Source: Peptoniphilus_A sp001811425
GTDB lineage: Bacteria; Bacillota; Clostridia; Tissierellales; Peptoniphilaceae
Direction: 5' to 3'
NCBI RefSeq assembly: GCF_001811425.1
Contig: NZ_KV804738.1
Location: forward strand, 18,817-82,816
Length of the DNA stretch: 64,000 nt
Shown: positions 17,107 through 26,967 of the stretch, piece by piece
Layout of the letters: each line of letters opens with the position of its first letter
How positions within the stretch are numbered: the first letter of the stretch is position 1
Program-made: the position numbers and the translations under genes
The notes under the pieces: model-generated
What the model saw: only the letters and a program-made list of their open reading frames with translations
What the model was told of the DNA's origin: nothing
Database searches by the model: none

Positions 17107-18981
17107 TTGTTCCCTACAAGTGAAGAATATAAAACAGCAATCAAAAAGAATTCTCGTAAATTTTATTGGACGGGAAATATCATCTTAAAAGACGAAACTA
17201 CTATTCCATTTACCAATAAAGATATTCTTAAAGGGTCTGGATACATTCATCGTTCATGCTCTGGATCTTCTGAACTTGAAATAGGTACAGTTTATGCTGG
17301 AGAGTTTGGAATTAGCCTTTTTTCAAATATAGATAGGTATTCTTTAGAGGATTCCAAATTAGAACTTTTTTACCATCAAGAATTAGAAAGCAAAAAGATA
17401 GAAACCATACCAATGGGAATCTTTGATGTCACTGAGGCAAATAGGTCTAAGAAAATTTTAGAACTAAAAGGTTATGACTATATGCTTAGGTTTGATAAGA
17501 ATTTCCCAGTAACAGATACCTTTGGCACGGCCTTTGAATTACTAAGTCTTTCATGTGAGAAGTGCATGGTAGAACTAGGTATGACAGAAGATGAGGTAAA
17601 AGCTTTTGTAAATGGTGAGGAAGTTTTGGCAATTTATCAAGACCATGATATAGAAACATACAGGGACTTTATTCACTATATAGCATCGACCCTTGGTGCT
17701 TTTGCTGGGGTTTCTCGTGATGGTAAGTTGGTTTTAAAGAAGTATGCAGAAAGCATATCAACTGAAATTAAAACAAGAGAAAGATTTTCTTCATCAATAT
17801 CAGATTTTAAGACAAGATATACAGCCATCAACTCAACAAATGCAAAGACTAAAATAGCTGAATACTATTCTTTAGAAAATGATGATGGATTAACTATGAA
17901 CCTTGGAATAAATCCTTTAATGCAATTAGGACTTCCAGAAAAAAGAAAAAGAATGTGTGAGGCTCTTCTTACTGAAATTTGTAAAATTCATCACACACCT
18001 TTTGATATGGTAACCATAGGGGACCCCAGCCTCGATGTAGGAGATAGGATAGCTATTTCTTACGAAGAAGAAAAGATTGAAGGGCTTATTACTGACATTG
18101 AGTACAAGATAAATGGAAAACACAGAATTCTTGGTGTAGGAAAGAATCCATACCTATCAAAGGCTAAAAGTAAGAATGATAAAAATATAGTTGGACTATT
18201 AAACCAGATAGAATCTGAAAAATTAGTAGTGCATGCCTACTCCAATTATTCTGCCTTTAGTCTTTCTACAACAGATACACCAATAATTCGTATAGAATTT
18301 GCCTCCAATAAAGAAACAGAGGCAATTTTTAATGCATCTATCTTGTTAAATATAATTTGTGATACTGAAGAAAAAACTAGAAAGATATCAAGAAAGGTTA
18401 AGAAGCAAGTAGAGGTTTTAAATAATGATGGAAAATCCTATGATCCTCCAAAGTTTGAAGAAAAAGAAGAAGTAGAGGAATTAGACTTTATTGAAAATAT
18501 AGAAATACCAACAAGGATAGTTGTTACTTACGTTTTTAATGATACGAAAATAGAACATCACATTCCAAAGGAAACCTACCTGAGCGGTGACCACATTTTA
18601 AATCTTTTTTATCCGTTAACTAAACTTCAGGAAAAGACGATGAACAATTTTTCAGTTTTAATACGACTTGAGTCTGGTCAAGCAATGATTGGAAAAGATA
18701 ATGCTATCGCAGCTATATCTGGTCAATCTCTAGGTTCTACAGAGGCTTGGGATGGAAAGATTAAGATTGATGAATCTTGGAAGAGAATAGAACTTAGTCA
18801 TTCATTTGTGCTTAGGAAATTGAAGGCTGAATACAAAGTAGAAAGACAAGTCCCAAGGCCACTAGTATTTAATGAAAAGGTAGGAAGATTTAAATATCAA
18901 GGATTAATGCTTGGAAAATATAAAGAAGAAATAACTACAGAATTTAAAGATAAGGGGGAAGAAGAAAATGCTCAAGGGTAA
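17107..18981 (+). CDS. Tail hub/baseplate protein
   Basis: A 624-residue tail protein starting with TTG behind GTGGAGGTGATAAG. The first about 370 residues fit a gp27/Tal-like hub (IELKGYDYML-type segment, repeated beta strands, DVGDRIAISYEEEKIEGLITDIEYKINGK). The C-terminal 250 residues are a separate, acidic beta-rich region. No peptidase motif is obvious. It probably closes the tail tube and anchors the receptor-binding apparatus (inference from position). Confidence 0.75.
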   Translation: MFPTSEEYKTAIKKNSRKFYWTGNIILKDETTIPFTNKDILKGSGYIHRSCSGSSELEIGTVYAGEFGISLFSNIDRYSLEDSKLELFYHQELESKKIETIPMGIFDVTEANRSKKILELKGYDYMLRFDKNFPVTDTFGTAFELLSLSCEKCMVELGMTEDEVKAFVNGEEVLAIYQDHDIETYRDFIHYIASTLGAFAGVSRDGKLVLKKYAESISTEIKTRERFSSSISDFKTRYTAINSTNAKTKIAEYYSLENDDGLTMNLGINPLMQLGLPEKRKRMCEALLTEICKIHHTPFDMVTIGDPSLDVGDRIAISYEEEKIEGLITDIEYKINGKHRILGVGKNPYLSKAKSKNDKNIVGLLNQIESEKLVVHAYSNYSAFSLSTTDTPIIRIEFASNKETEAIFNASILLNIICDTEEKTRKISRKVKKQVEVLNNDGKSYDPPKFEEKEEVEELDFIENIEIPTRIVVTYVFNDTKIEHHIPKETYLSGDHILNLFYPLTKLQEKTMNNFSVLIRLESGQAMIGKDNAIAAISGQSLGSTEAWDGKIKIDESWKRIELSHSFVLRKLKAEYKVERQVPRPLVFNEKVGRFKYQGLMLGKYKEEITTEFKDKGEEENAQG

Positions 18982-20347
18982 ATCAGTCATTGAACTAACT
19001 GATGTGAGGACAAATAGGAAGGAGATATATGAAGATGAAAACTTAATAACGAATGCAGTTCCAGATTTATTAAGGCTCAATCCTATGGGGTTAATGTACC
19101 CTATGGGTGATTCGAGAATTACTCAATATGAAAAAGAAATATTTCCTATAGCAACTAAATGTTATGGTGGAATCCTTTTATTTGAGGATAAATTAGAAGA
19201 AGATCCAAATAAAATATTTGCTCCTTCAGATAACCAAATAATAGGTTATGCATCCAACGATGTAAATTCAACGGATGCCCCAAGAAGAGGTTCAGCTAAT
19301 CTTAATGAATCAACCCCTCTTGAAAATGGATACAAGTTTGTCTGGGACTTTTCTACATCACAGGCAAACGGAAGAATCTCTTCATTGGCATTAACACATT
19401 ATAGAGGAGGGAAACATTTTTATGGAGACACTCATGGTAAAGATCCCTTCTTATTATTAAATAAAATTAGCTTATGGAAAAACAGAGAAGTCTCGGACGC
19501 ATATAACGGATGTGTTGAAATAGATGTTGAAAACAACACCTTGGTTTCAATATGGCCTTTAGACAACAAATCTATAGAATTAGTTAAACTTAAGGAACCA
19601 TTTACGAATATAGGTTTAAATGATCCAATTTACACTAAAGGATATAAAAATGAGGAAAGGATAACAATTGACGTATCAGAGTTTTTTAGTAAATTGAGTA
19701 CTTGGAACGAATGTTGTTTTTATGACGGAGAAGATGGAAATTGGTATGGTTTTGGAACTTACAGAGATAAGCTAATAAGAATAAAAATAAATAAAAATGA
19801 TTACTCAACGAAAATAGATGAGTGGGCATTAAATGAAATAAGATTAGGTAAATTAGGAAGTTACTATGAAAAAAATAGAAGTTACTGTCATAGATATGTA
19901 TATAGCTGTATTAAAGATGGCTACCTATATTCGATAAATTCATATAGTGCGGATAAAATCTATAAAATTAATATCAATAATCCTGTAGATATTTCTGTTA
20001 TAGAATTAGGTAAAGAAGTTAGGACTTCGAAATATGGGGGAGAATACTGTTACCTATATAAGTGGGGAGACTATATATTAGGTTATGAATTTGCAATTGA
20101 TAAAAAAGACCAAGTCATAGTAAACAGTGTTTCTGATTATAGCGGAGAGGGAATACCAAATTTAATGATGGATCCAAAGACAATCGGGCCATTGGTCATT
20201 GGATTTGGAGGTTATGAGGAGAGGTTTTACAAACTTTTATTTCTTCATACTCCATATCTTGGAACAATTAACAACCTAGCAAGTCCAATATTAAAAACGG
20301 CAGATAAGACAATGAAAATAACCTATACATTAACTGAGGAGGAATGA
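18968..20347 (+). CDS. Phage tail/receptor-binding candidate
   Basis: A 459-residue protein with no recognised domain, overlapping the hub gene by 14 nt. It begins with KSVIELTDVRTNRKEIYEDEN, common at the start of clostridial tail-tip proteins, and the rest is aromatic-rich beta sequence with repeated Tyr/Gly/Trp segments that could form a propeller. Its position before holin suggests host recognition (inference). Confidence 0.65.
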   Translation: MLKGKSVIELTDVRTNRKEIYEDENLITNAVPDLLRLNPMGLMYPMGDSRITQYEKEIFPIATKCYGGILLFEDKLEEDPNKIFAPSDNQIIGYASNDVNSTDAPRRGSANLNESTPLENGYKFVWDFSTSQANGRISSLALTHYRGGKHFYGDTHGKDPFLLLNKISLWKNREVSDAYNGCVEIDVENNTLVSIWPLDNKSIELVKLKEPFTNIGLNDPIYTKGYKNEERITIDVSEFFSKLSTWNECCFYDGEDGNWYGFGTYRDKLIRIKINKNDYSTKIDEWALNEIRLGKLGSYYEKNRSYCHRYVYSCIKDGYLYSINSYSADKIYKININNPVDISVIELGKEVRTSKYGGEYCYLYKWGDYILGYEFAIDKKDQVIVNSVSDYSGEGIPNLMMDPKTIGPLVIGFGGYEERFYKLLFLHTPYLGTINNLASPILKTADKTMKITYTLTEEE

Positions 20348-20348
20348 A

Positions 20349-20750
20349 ATGAACAAATTCTTTGAAATACTAAAAGTATGCTTTACAGCTATCGGAGGAT
20401 GGTTGGGATTTTATCTTGGAAGCGTTGATGCTTTTATCTACACACTACTTGCTTTTGTAATAGCTGACTATTTGACAGGAGTTTTAAGAGCAGGAGTCGA
20501 AAGAAAGCTATCCTCATCCATAGGATTTAAAGGGATAGCTAAAAAGATTATGATTTTTATAGTTGTAGGCATAGCAAACCTATGTGATGTAAATTTAATT
20601 AAAGGTGATGGAACAATGATAAGAACAGCCATCATCTTTTTTTATATAGCAAATGAAGGGCTTTCTATTTTGGAAAATTCTGTAGCACTAGGTTTGCCAG
20701 TACCAGAAAAATTAAAAAGAGTATTAGAACAATTCAAGGAGGAGAAATAA
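20349..20750 (+). CDS. Phage holin (holin_4/TcdE family)
   Basis: A 133-residue membrane protein with three to four hydrophobic segments and the hallmark FVIADYLTGVLRAGVERKLSS followed by GFKGIAKKIMIF. Family members form lysis pores, and the C. difficile TcdE homologue also releases toxins. It directly precedes the endolysin with no spacing beyond the stop. Confidence 0.92.
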   Translation: MNKFFEILKVCFTAIGGWLGFYLGSVDAFIYTLLAFVIADYLTGVLRAGVERKLSSSIGFKGIAKKIMIFIVVGIANLCDVNLIKGDGTMIRTAIIFFYIANEGLSILENSVALGLPVPEKLKRVLEQFKEEK

Positions 20751-21560
20751 ATGAGTAATAGCCCATTAGTACAAGCAACAATTCTGTCACCTAACCATAG
20801 TGGAAGAAGAAATCAGAAGATTACTAAAATAGCTATCCACCACGCAGCTGGAGTTATAAATGGTAGAAATCTTGCTGGAGTATTTGTGCCAAGGTCAAGA
20901 CGAGCATCGGCTAACTACAATTTAGGATCCGATGGAGTCATTGTTTTAGGAGTAGATGAATCGAACAGAGCGTGGACAACTTCATCTTCCTGGTGTGACA
21001 ATCGAGCAGTCACAATTGAAGTAGGGAACTCTACGAGAGGACCTCAGTGGTTGGTTTCTGATTATGTTTTAAATAGACTAATTGATTTAGTAACAGACAT
21101 CTGTATGAGAAATGGAATCTATCCTTGTACCTATACTGGAGGCAAAGATGGTGTCCTTCAAAAACACGAATGGTATAAAAGTACTAACTGCCCAGGACCA
21201 TACCTTGGCAGTAAGTTTCCATATATTGCAAACGAAGTCAATAAAAGACTAAGAGGCAATAAAACTGTTAGTAAACAAACTGGCGGACTATATAGAGTTA
21301 GAAAATCCTGGTCTGAGGTTAAAAGTCAGAAAGGTGCATTTAAGAATTTAGAAAATGCTAAAAGATGTGCCGATAGATTTGGTTTAAAAGTATTCGATGT
21401 TAATGGCAAGATAGTTTATCCAACTGGAAAGACAATCGATGAGTTAGCAAGAGAGGTTATAATTGGGAAATGGGGAAATGGAGAAGAAAGAAAAAGAAGA
21501 TTAACTCAAGCTGGATATGATTATTATGCTGTTCAGAAAATAGTAAATAAATTAATTTAA
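20751..21560 (+). CDS. N-acetylmuramoyl-L-alanine amidase (endolysin) with CW_7-like binding domain
   Basis: A 269-residue endolysin. Residues about 20-165 form an Amidase_2 zinc domain (IAIHHAAG, EVGNSTRG, LQKHEWYKSTNCPG). A short linker domain (about 180-220, GLYRVRKSWSEVKSQKGAF) looks SPOR-like. The C-terminal IDELAREVIIGKWGNGEER plus AGYDYYAVQKIVN is a Cpl-7/CW_7 wall-binding repeat. It cleaves peptidoglycan at lysis, gated by the holin upstream. Confidence 0.92.
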   Translation: MSNSPLVQATILSPNHSGRRNQKITKIAIHHAAGVINGRNLAGVFVPRSRRASANYNLGSDGVIVLGVDESNRAWTTSSSWCDNRAVTIEVGNSTRGPQWLVSDYVLNRLIDLVTDICMRNGIYPCTYTGGKDGVLQKHEWYKSTNCPGPYLGSKFPYIANEVNKRLRGNKTVSKQTGGLYRVRKSWSEVKSQKGAFKNLENAKRCADRFGLKVFDVNGKIVYPTGKTIDELAREVIIGKWGNGEERKRRLTQAGYDYYAVQKIVNKLI

Positions 21561-21602
21561 TATATAAAGTTAGAGGAATCAATTCTTATTTTTTATTATA
21601 GG

Positions 21603-21640
21603 CAACAATTGTTGACAATGCCGTTTTATTAACTTAAAAT
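21603..21640 (+). promoter_or_regulatory. Promoter and palindromic operator of the XRE gene
   Basis: TTGACA (21612-21617), 17-nt spacer, TAAAAT (21635-21640). A perfect palindrome CAACAATTGTTG (21603-21614) overlaps the -35 box, a usual place for autorepression. The half-site AACAAT/ATTGTT recurs around the radical SAM promoter at 22255-22283. Confidence 0.55.
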
Positions 21641-21691
21641 ATTAAAATATAAAGAAATACATCAAAAATTAGAAAGAGGTAATTAAGCTAA

Positions 21692-21886
21692 GTGGGTAAT
21701 AATACAAAGAAGATTAGAAAACAAAAGGGCATGACACAAGGTGATTTATCAGAAATGGTAGGCGTTACTAGACAATATATAAGTGATGTGGAGAATCTAA
21801 AAAAAATACCATCAGTCAAGATTGCGTTTGATATTTCAAAAGCACTTGGATCCAATATATACGAATTATTTTATTATTTAGGCTAA
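21692..21886 (+). CDS. XRE-family transcriptional regulator
   Basis: A 64-residue Cro/C1-type helix-turn-helix (IRKQKGMTQGDLSEMVGVTRQYISDVE) with no further domain, typical of small YvaO/HipB-like repressors. GTG start behind AGAGGTAATT. It has its own promoter with a palindrome and sits between the phage lysis genes and the RiPP cluster, so it may regulate either. The related half-sites favour the RiPP cluster. Confidence 0.85.
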   Translation: MGNNTKKIRKQKGMTQGDLSEMVGVTRQYISDVENLKKIPSVKIAFDISKALGSNIYELFYYLG

Positions 21887-22241
21887 TCTTATATAAGATA
21901 ATATTTATCCTGGAGTTAAGTTATATACATCTAGTATAAATAGGTCAGTTATGTCTTATTTAGTTTAAATTAATCACGATTAAAAAAATATATATCCATT
22001 AAATTCTCTAGATTATTTTGAGTATTTAGTGGAATAAATTAAAAACTCATATTAATCTCCGTACAATTATGAAAATTTCACAGAGATTAATATGAGTTTT
22101 TACTTTTTAATGGTGTTACGTTTAATTTTGAATCTATCAGATAATATTGATTTATAAATTTATGAAGTTCACATATTTTTATTATTTATTTTCATAATCT
22201 GGTTTATTCAAAAATTAATTAGATAATACTAAAAACTACTA
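21887..22241. other. AT-rich intergenic region with a 19-bp inverted repeat
   Basis: No coding sequence is visible. A perfect 19-bp stem (22041-22059 with 22083-22101, 23-nt loop) begins with A5 and ends with T5, so it can act as a terminator in both directions. It separates the regulator gene from the peptide cluster and may mark the cargo boundary. Confidence 0.55.
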
Positions 22242-22283
22242 TTGATTAAAATAGATTGTTTGGTGTATAATTATGTCAACAAT
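22242..22283 (+). promoter_or_regulatory. RiPP cluster promoter with regulator half-sites
   Basis: TTGATT (22242-22247), 18-nt spacer, TATAAT (22266-22271). ATTGTT (22255-22260) and AACAAT (22278-22283) form an inverted repeat spanning the -10 box. These are the same half-sites that form the palindrome at the XRE gene promoter. Confidence 0.55.
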
Positions 22284-22318
22284 AGATGACAAACATTATG
22301 TGTCTTAGGAGGTTTTTC

Positions 22319-23899
22319 ATGTGTAGAAATAATTTAATTCAAATTATTAATAAGGAAATGAATAATAATACAGCAAAAAGATTAGGTACAATATTCGATA
22401 CTGGAAATAGTAGCTACTTTTATGATACTGGAACAGGAAAAGTTATCACACTTGATAAAGAGTCTAAGCATATTCTTAGTTCCATACTTAAGTCTACAAA
22501 TGATTCAATAGAAAAAATTGACACAGATAGAAATTACTTGAATTATTTTTTAGATTTTATTGAACAAGAGAATTTATTACAAGCAATAGAGCCTCGTAGT
22601 TTTTCACATCAAAATCATTCGAAGTTTAAATTAGAAAAAATTTTAAATAATGAAATGGAACAGTTGATATTAAAGGTTACAGGCAGATGCAACTTTAGAT
22701 GTAAGTATTGTATATATAATGAAGAGTTTCAGCATAATTGTAATTTTGAAAATGAAGATATGAGTTCAGAGATGGCCAAAAAAGCGGTAGATTTCTATTA
22801 TGATCATTCATCAAATAGTAAATATACAGCTATAACTTTTTATGGAGGAGAACCTTTAATAAAGTTTGATTTAATAAAAGAAGTAATTGACTACTCCATT
22901 TATAAGTTTCGAGATAGATCAAACATGTTAAGTTTTTCGTTAACATCTAATTTGTCACTTATAACTGAAGAGATGATTGATTATTTTATAAGTGTACCAA
23001 ACTTTAATTTGGTTTGTAGTTTAGATGGTGATAGAGAAAGTCAAAATTCATATAGACAATTCGCTGATGGAACGAATACATTCGAAGTAGTATTTGAAAA
23101 ATTTAAATTAATTTGTGACAAGGCAAATAAAGAACCTGATAGTTCATTTTCTTTATCAGCAAATATGGTTTTTACTCCACCGTATACATTTGAAAAATTA
23201 GATCGTGTCAATAATTTCTATTCAAGTTTAAATTTTCTACCTAAAGATTTCTCTATTATGATTACTTACCCAGATGAAGGTAGTTTAGATGATGGTGGCT
23301 TTTTACAAACATTAAAAGACGACGATAGATACATAAAGTACTTTGTGAATGAATCAGATTTAGTATACTCAGATCCACTACAACAATGGTCTGAGGAAAA
23401 AACCATGAAAAACAAAGGACTTGACTCAAATAATAAGAATAATTTATATTTTAACTATATCAAGAGTCAATTAATTAGAATTAATACTAGATACATATCT
23501 GACAATGTATCGGCCAACTATCCATTTAATGGATGCTGTTTACCAGGTATGCGTAGATTATATGTAGATACTAAGGGTGTTTTTTATCCCTGTGAAAGGG
23601 TTGGAAAGTCCCCTAGTATAGGCAATATAGATGATGGCTTAGATTATGAATCTATTGAAAAGTATTATATAAATGAATATGAGAGCTGTTCTCTAAAGTA
23701 TTGTCAGAATTGTTGGGCAATAAGATTATGTGGAACATGTTATGCTGTGAATATGTTGGAGAATGGAATAGATAAAGATTACCATGAAAAGAAATGTGAT
23801 TTAAATAGATTGAGAATAAAAAATCAATTGGCTTTTTATCATGAGGCTCTTGAAAAAGAATTGGATTTTTCTATTCTTAAAGATGAATTTTTGTATTAA
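22319..23899 (+). CDS. Radical SAM/SPASM peptide maturase
   Basis: A 526-residue enzyme. ATG 22319 follows AGGAGG. Residues 1-115 look like a peptide-recognition N-terminus. The radical SAM cluster CNFRCKYC (Cys 124, 128, 131) reductively cleaves SAM. The C-terminal SPASM/Twitch region has many Cys (GCCLPG, YPCERVG, CSLKYCQNCW, LCGTCYAV) for auxiliary Fe-S clusters. In this family such enzymes install thioether or related crosslinks from Cys sulfur on a precursor peptide. The Cys-rich precursor starts 45 nt downstream, so that is the expected substrate. It resembles AlbA and the clostridial Cys-rich-peptide maturases, and an exact subfamily cannot be set by eye. Confidence 0.93.
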   Translation: MCRNNLIQIINKEMNNNTAKRLGTIFDTGNSSYFYDTGTGKVITLDKESKHILSSILKSTNDSIEKIDTDRNYLNYFLDFIEQENLLQAIEPRSFSHQNHSKFKLEKILNNEMEQLILKVTGRCNFRCKYCIYNEEFQHNCNFENEDMSSEMAKKAVDFYYDHSSNSKYTAITFYGGEPLIKFDLIKEVIDYSIYKFRDRSNMLSFSLTSNLSLITEEMIDYFISVPNFNLVCSLDGDRESQNSYRQFADGTNTFEVVFEKFKLICDKANKEPDSSFSLSANMVFTPPYTFEKLDRVNNFYSSLNFLPKDFSIMITYPDEGSLDDGGFLQTLKDDDRYIKYFVNESDLVYSDPLQQWSEEKTMKNKGLDSNNKNNLYFNYIKSQLIRINTRYISDNVSANYPFNGCCLPGMRRLYVDTKGVFYPCERVGKSPSIGNIDDGLDYESIEKYYINEYESCSLKYCQNCWAIRLCGTCYAVNMLENGIDKDYHEKKCDLNRLRIKNQLAFYHEALEKELDFSILKDEFLY

Positions 23900-23944
23900 A
23901 AAGGTATTAACTAGACAGATATTGCCTAGATAAGGAGGATTTTT

Positions 23945-24142
23945 ATGTTAAAAGTTGTAGATCCTATGTATAAAAAAGAAGTTACTGATGATGTAGCATT
24001 TTCATGCAGATGCTATTGTAATGTTCAGGCACAAAACCACTCTACTGGTAAATCTGGTGCTTGGTGGCCTGGAGATTGTGGGTGTGCTTGTGCACCTGGA
24101 AATGTACGTAATCACAATTCAAATAGTGCTGTAGTTGGATAA
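23945..24142 (+). CDS. Cys-rich RiPP precursor peptide
   Basis: A 65-residue peptide with AAGGAGG before ATG. It has a short acidic/Lys leader (residues 1-20), then two CxCxC clusters (Cys 21, 23, 25 and Cys 45, 47, 49) separated by a 19-residue Gln/Asn/Gly/Trp-rich linker with WWPG, and a small polar tail. The symmetric clusters suggest two thioether-crosslinked hairpins or a double-loop. It is flanked by the radical SAM gene and transport genes, so it is the likely substrate. Activity (bacteriocin or signal) is not shown by sequence. I know no described peptide with this exact pattern. Confidence 0.88.
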   Translation: MLKVVDPMYKKEVTDDVAFSCRCYCNVQAQNHSTGKSGAWWPGDCGCACAPGNVRNHNSNSAVVG

Positions 24143-24235
24143 AACACAATTAGTTTTAAGTTGAAAGTTTAGTAGTTTAACGCCTAAAAGGCAATTCTGT
24201 TTGGTTAATACATACATATTTTGAGGAGGTTAGTT

Positions 24236-25126
24236 TTGGAAATTACAGGAAGTAAAGTATTAAAAAAAATATCAAATGAGCCTATAATAAAGTCTGTTAA
24301 TTTCAGTTTTAAAGAGGGGGTTAATGGCTTAATAGGAGCAAATGGTGCTGGAAAAACTACGCTAATTAGGTTAATTACAAAATATTACAAATTAACATCT
24401 GGAAAAATAAGAATCAATTTAGAAAATGATACTGATTTATTCGATAATGAAACGATGTATTATGATAATTTAGGATATTTACCACAGGATTTTAGAGGGA
24501 TTGGTGAATTTACCGTAATCGAATTTTTAAATTATATAAAAAGGACAAAAAATATCTCTAATAAAAATAATACTGTTATAGGAGATTTAGTTGATACATT
24601 ATCTCTTGATAAATTTCTAAAATATAAATTAAAAAATTTGTCAGGGGGAACTTTAAGAAGAGTTGGAGTTTTACAAGCTTTAATAAACAATCCAAAAATA
24701 CTAATTCTTGATGAGCCAACGGCTGGTCTAGATCCAAGTGAACGTATTAATTTAAAGAATTATTTAAATGATATAGCTGAAAATAGAATAATCATTGTTT
24801 CAACTCATATAATACAAGACATAGAAGATATTGCTAATAATGTAGTAATTATAGATTCCGGAAAAGTTGTTTTAAATGAATGTGTGAATAAGGTTGTAAG
24901 TTCCATGAACGGAAAGACATGGATGGTTAAAACAGATGCTAAAACATTGCAGGTTCTTAGAGACAAATATCCGATAAGAAAAATTAAAGAAGATGAAAGT
25001 GGGTTTTATGAAGTAGTTTTATTATCTGAATCAAAGCCGATAGATAATTCAATAAAAATCAACGCAAATCTTGAAGATGTTTACTTGTATTACTCAGAAA
25101 AAAAGGATGATAGTTATGAATTTTGA
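24236..25126 (+). CDS. ABC transporter ATPase (BcrA-like)
   Basis: A 296-residue ATPase with Walker A GANGAGKTT, signature LSGGTLRR and Walker B LILDEPTAGLD. The TTG at 24236 is chosen because GAGGAGGT lies 5 nt before it. It pairs with the membrane protein that overlaps its end. The combination resembles bacteriocin self-protection or export transporters such as those of lantibiotic and subtilosin loci. Confidence 0.92.
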   Translation: MEITGSKVLKKISNEPIIKSVNFSFKEGVNGLIGANGAGKTTLIRLITKYYKLTSGKIRINLENDTDLFDNETMYYDNLGYLPQDFRGIGEFTVIEFLNYIKRTKNISNKNNTVIGDLVDTLSLDKFLKYKLKNLSGGTLRRVGVLQALINNPKILILDEPTAGLDPSERINLKNYLNDIAENRIIIVSTHIIQDIEDIANNVVIIDSGKVVLNECVNKVVSSMNGKTWMVKTDAKTLQVLRDKYPIRKIKEDESGFYEVVLLSESKPIDNSIKINANLEDVYLYYSEKKDDSYEF

Positions 25127-26354
25127 ATTTAGAAAACTATATAGAAACAAGCTATTTAAAATTTCAATTTTTTTGTTCTTAATTTACATAGCTGTAATTT
25201 CTTTTAAAAACATAAATGCGAGAAATTATTATGTATATAGAAATGATGGTTTAAGTTATTTGACAGGATTATCAGCGACGAAAGCTGAAAAAAAAGATAG
25301 AAGTTCGATATATGGCAAATTTATTGATGAAGAATTTTTAAGCAAATATCTTTCTATACACAAAGATGTAATTAGTGGGAAATATGATAATTTAGATGAT
25401 ACATCAAGATATGTTAAGTATGAACAAAAATATAATGATATTATGATTTTAATAGCAAAGTCTTATGCTCCTTTTAATTCTTTTGATCTCAATATAGCTG
25501 ATACCCTTTCTTTTGATGATCTTGATACATTTTATACTAATAGAAAAGTTAAGCTTAATACCTATTTAGATAAAACAGAATTTAAAAATTACAAATTTAC
25601 CGATGGAGAAAAAAATTTTTTATTAAAAGAAAATGACAAATTAAAAACACCAATAGAATACACTTATTATAAAGGATGGGAGATTTTATTGAGCGATTTC
25701 TTTATAAGTTCAATATTGTTTGCCATATTTAGTAATGTGGTGGTTTCCAATACCTTTACAATGGACTATTCAAATAATATGAATGAAATTTTATTTGCTA
25801 CAGTGGGTAAAAAAAGAATAATAAAAAATAAGATTAAGTCAGGCATATGGACAGGAGCTTTGATGTTTTTATTACCGCATTTACTCTATGCTTTTGTAAT
25901 TCTATTATTATTTGGAATAGATGGATTTAATGCACCAATACAGCTATATCAAACGTATTGGAATAGTGTGTATAATTTAACTTTTTTACAGGCTTATTTG
26001 TTGATTCTGATGCTAGGAGTTTTAATAACAGTTTTTTCAATTATAATAAATATGATTGTTTCTATAATATCAAAAAAATCATTAATCTCAGTTTCGATAG
26101 TTTTAGCACTTAACTTTATCCCTTTAGTCTTATATGAAGGGGCAGGTAGAGTTCTAAAGAAAATATTATCTGTATCAATGATAAATTTATACAACGGGGA
26201 GTCTTTATTGATAAATTACAGGCCTATATTTAGGATTTTTAATATCCATATATTGCAAGCATATGCAATGGTGCCGATATGTTTAGTAATAATAATTATT
26301 TTTAGTATTATATTAAATATCCTTGCTATAAGAAATTATGAAAATTATAAATAA
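25116..26354 (+). CDS. ABC-2-type permease
   Basis: A 412-residue membrane protein, ATG 25116 behind AAGGATGA, overlapping the ATPase by 11 nt. One N-terminal membrane segment (FKISIFLFLIYIAVI) is followed by a large extracellular domain of about 150 residues and about five C-terminal membrane segments, the topology of ABC-2 efflux permeases. It probably exports or clears the mature peptide with the ATPase upstream. Confidence 0.85.
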   Translation: MNFEFRKLYRNKLFKISIFLFLIYIAVISFKNINARNYYVYRNDGLSYLTGLSATKAEKKDRSSIYGKFIDEEFLSKYLSIHKDVISGKYDNLDDTSRYVKYEQKYNDIMILIAKSYAPFNSFDLNIADTLSFDDLDTFYTNRKVKLNTYLDKTEFKNYKFTDGEKNFLLKENDKLKTPIEYTYYKGWEILLSDFFISSILFAIFSNVVVSNTFTMDYSNNMNEILFATVGKKRIIKNKIKSGIWTGALMFLLPHLLYAFVILLLFGIDGFNAPIQLYQTYWNSVYNLTFLQAYLLILMLGVLITVFSIIINMIVSIISKKSLISVSIVLALNFIPLVLYEGAGRVLKKILSVSMINLYNGESLLINYRPIFRIFNIHILQAYAMVPICLVIIIIFSIILNILAIRNYENYK

Positions 26355-26967
26355 TCATATGCTTATATTAGATAACCAAGGGTCAATTATTGTAGATTCT
26401 AAATCTAAGAACTATAGGATTTCTTTTATTATGAAAATTAGAGAACCTCATGATGGCTGGGCGCATTTGTTGGAACATTTTATTATAAATATGATTGAAA
26501 GTGAGGAATATTTCAATAAATCATTATTTATTGAAGGAAAGACTGATTATGTGAGTATAGAGATAATTATAGGAAAGATTGATGTATTTGAAGATTTGTT
26601 ATTTATAATACAATCCTTTTTTTTCACACTTGGAATCATAAATAATAGTGAACTTTATGAAAGAAAAGTAGCAATAAGGACTAATATGTGTTTTATAGAA
26701 TCTAAGAAGGAAGTGTTAAAGGAGATAGAAAAAAAGTTTCTTTCTAATAAGAGACAATTGAAAATTAATGAAGTTTTAATAAGTCAAAAACTAGATGAAT
26801 TGCCCATAGGGAGTTCTAATTCAATAAGATCATGTAGTTTAAAGAAGATTAAAAAATATTTTCAACTTAATATTGTGGATATATTTTATATAGGAATTGT
26901 GAAGGATGTGTTGGAAAGTAAGAAAATACAAGAAAAAATTACGAGGTTGTACAGTGGAAAATATTGA
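26338..26967 (+). CDS. M16-like zinc peptidase half (AlbF-like)
   Basis: A 209-residue protein with the inverted zinc motif HLLEH (His43, Glu46, His47) near the N-terminus and a Glu (about 121) at the usual spacing for the third ligand. This is the catalytic half of an M16 (insulinase) peptidase. Full M16 enzymes have two such domains, and here the second lies in the next gene. In the subtilosin locus AlbE/AlbF are M16-like and process the leader, so leader removal is the expected role here (inference). It overlaps the permease gene by 17 nt. Confidence 0.8.
   Translation: MKIINNHMLILDNQGSIIVDSKSKNYRISFIMKIREPHDGWAHLLEHFIINMIESEEYFNKSLFIEGKTDYVSIEIIIGKIDVFEDLLFIIQSFFFTLGIINNSELYERKVAIRTNMCFIESKKEVLKEIEKKFLSNKRQLKINEVLISQKLDELPIGSSNSIRSCSLKKIKKYFQLNIVDIFYIGIVKDVLESKKIQEKITRLYSGKY

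Noticed and set aside
22041..22101. CRISPR-like or IS end from the 19-bp inverted repeat
   Set aside because: It is a single copy, with no spacers, no transposase and no target duplication. A bidirectional terminator explains it.
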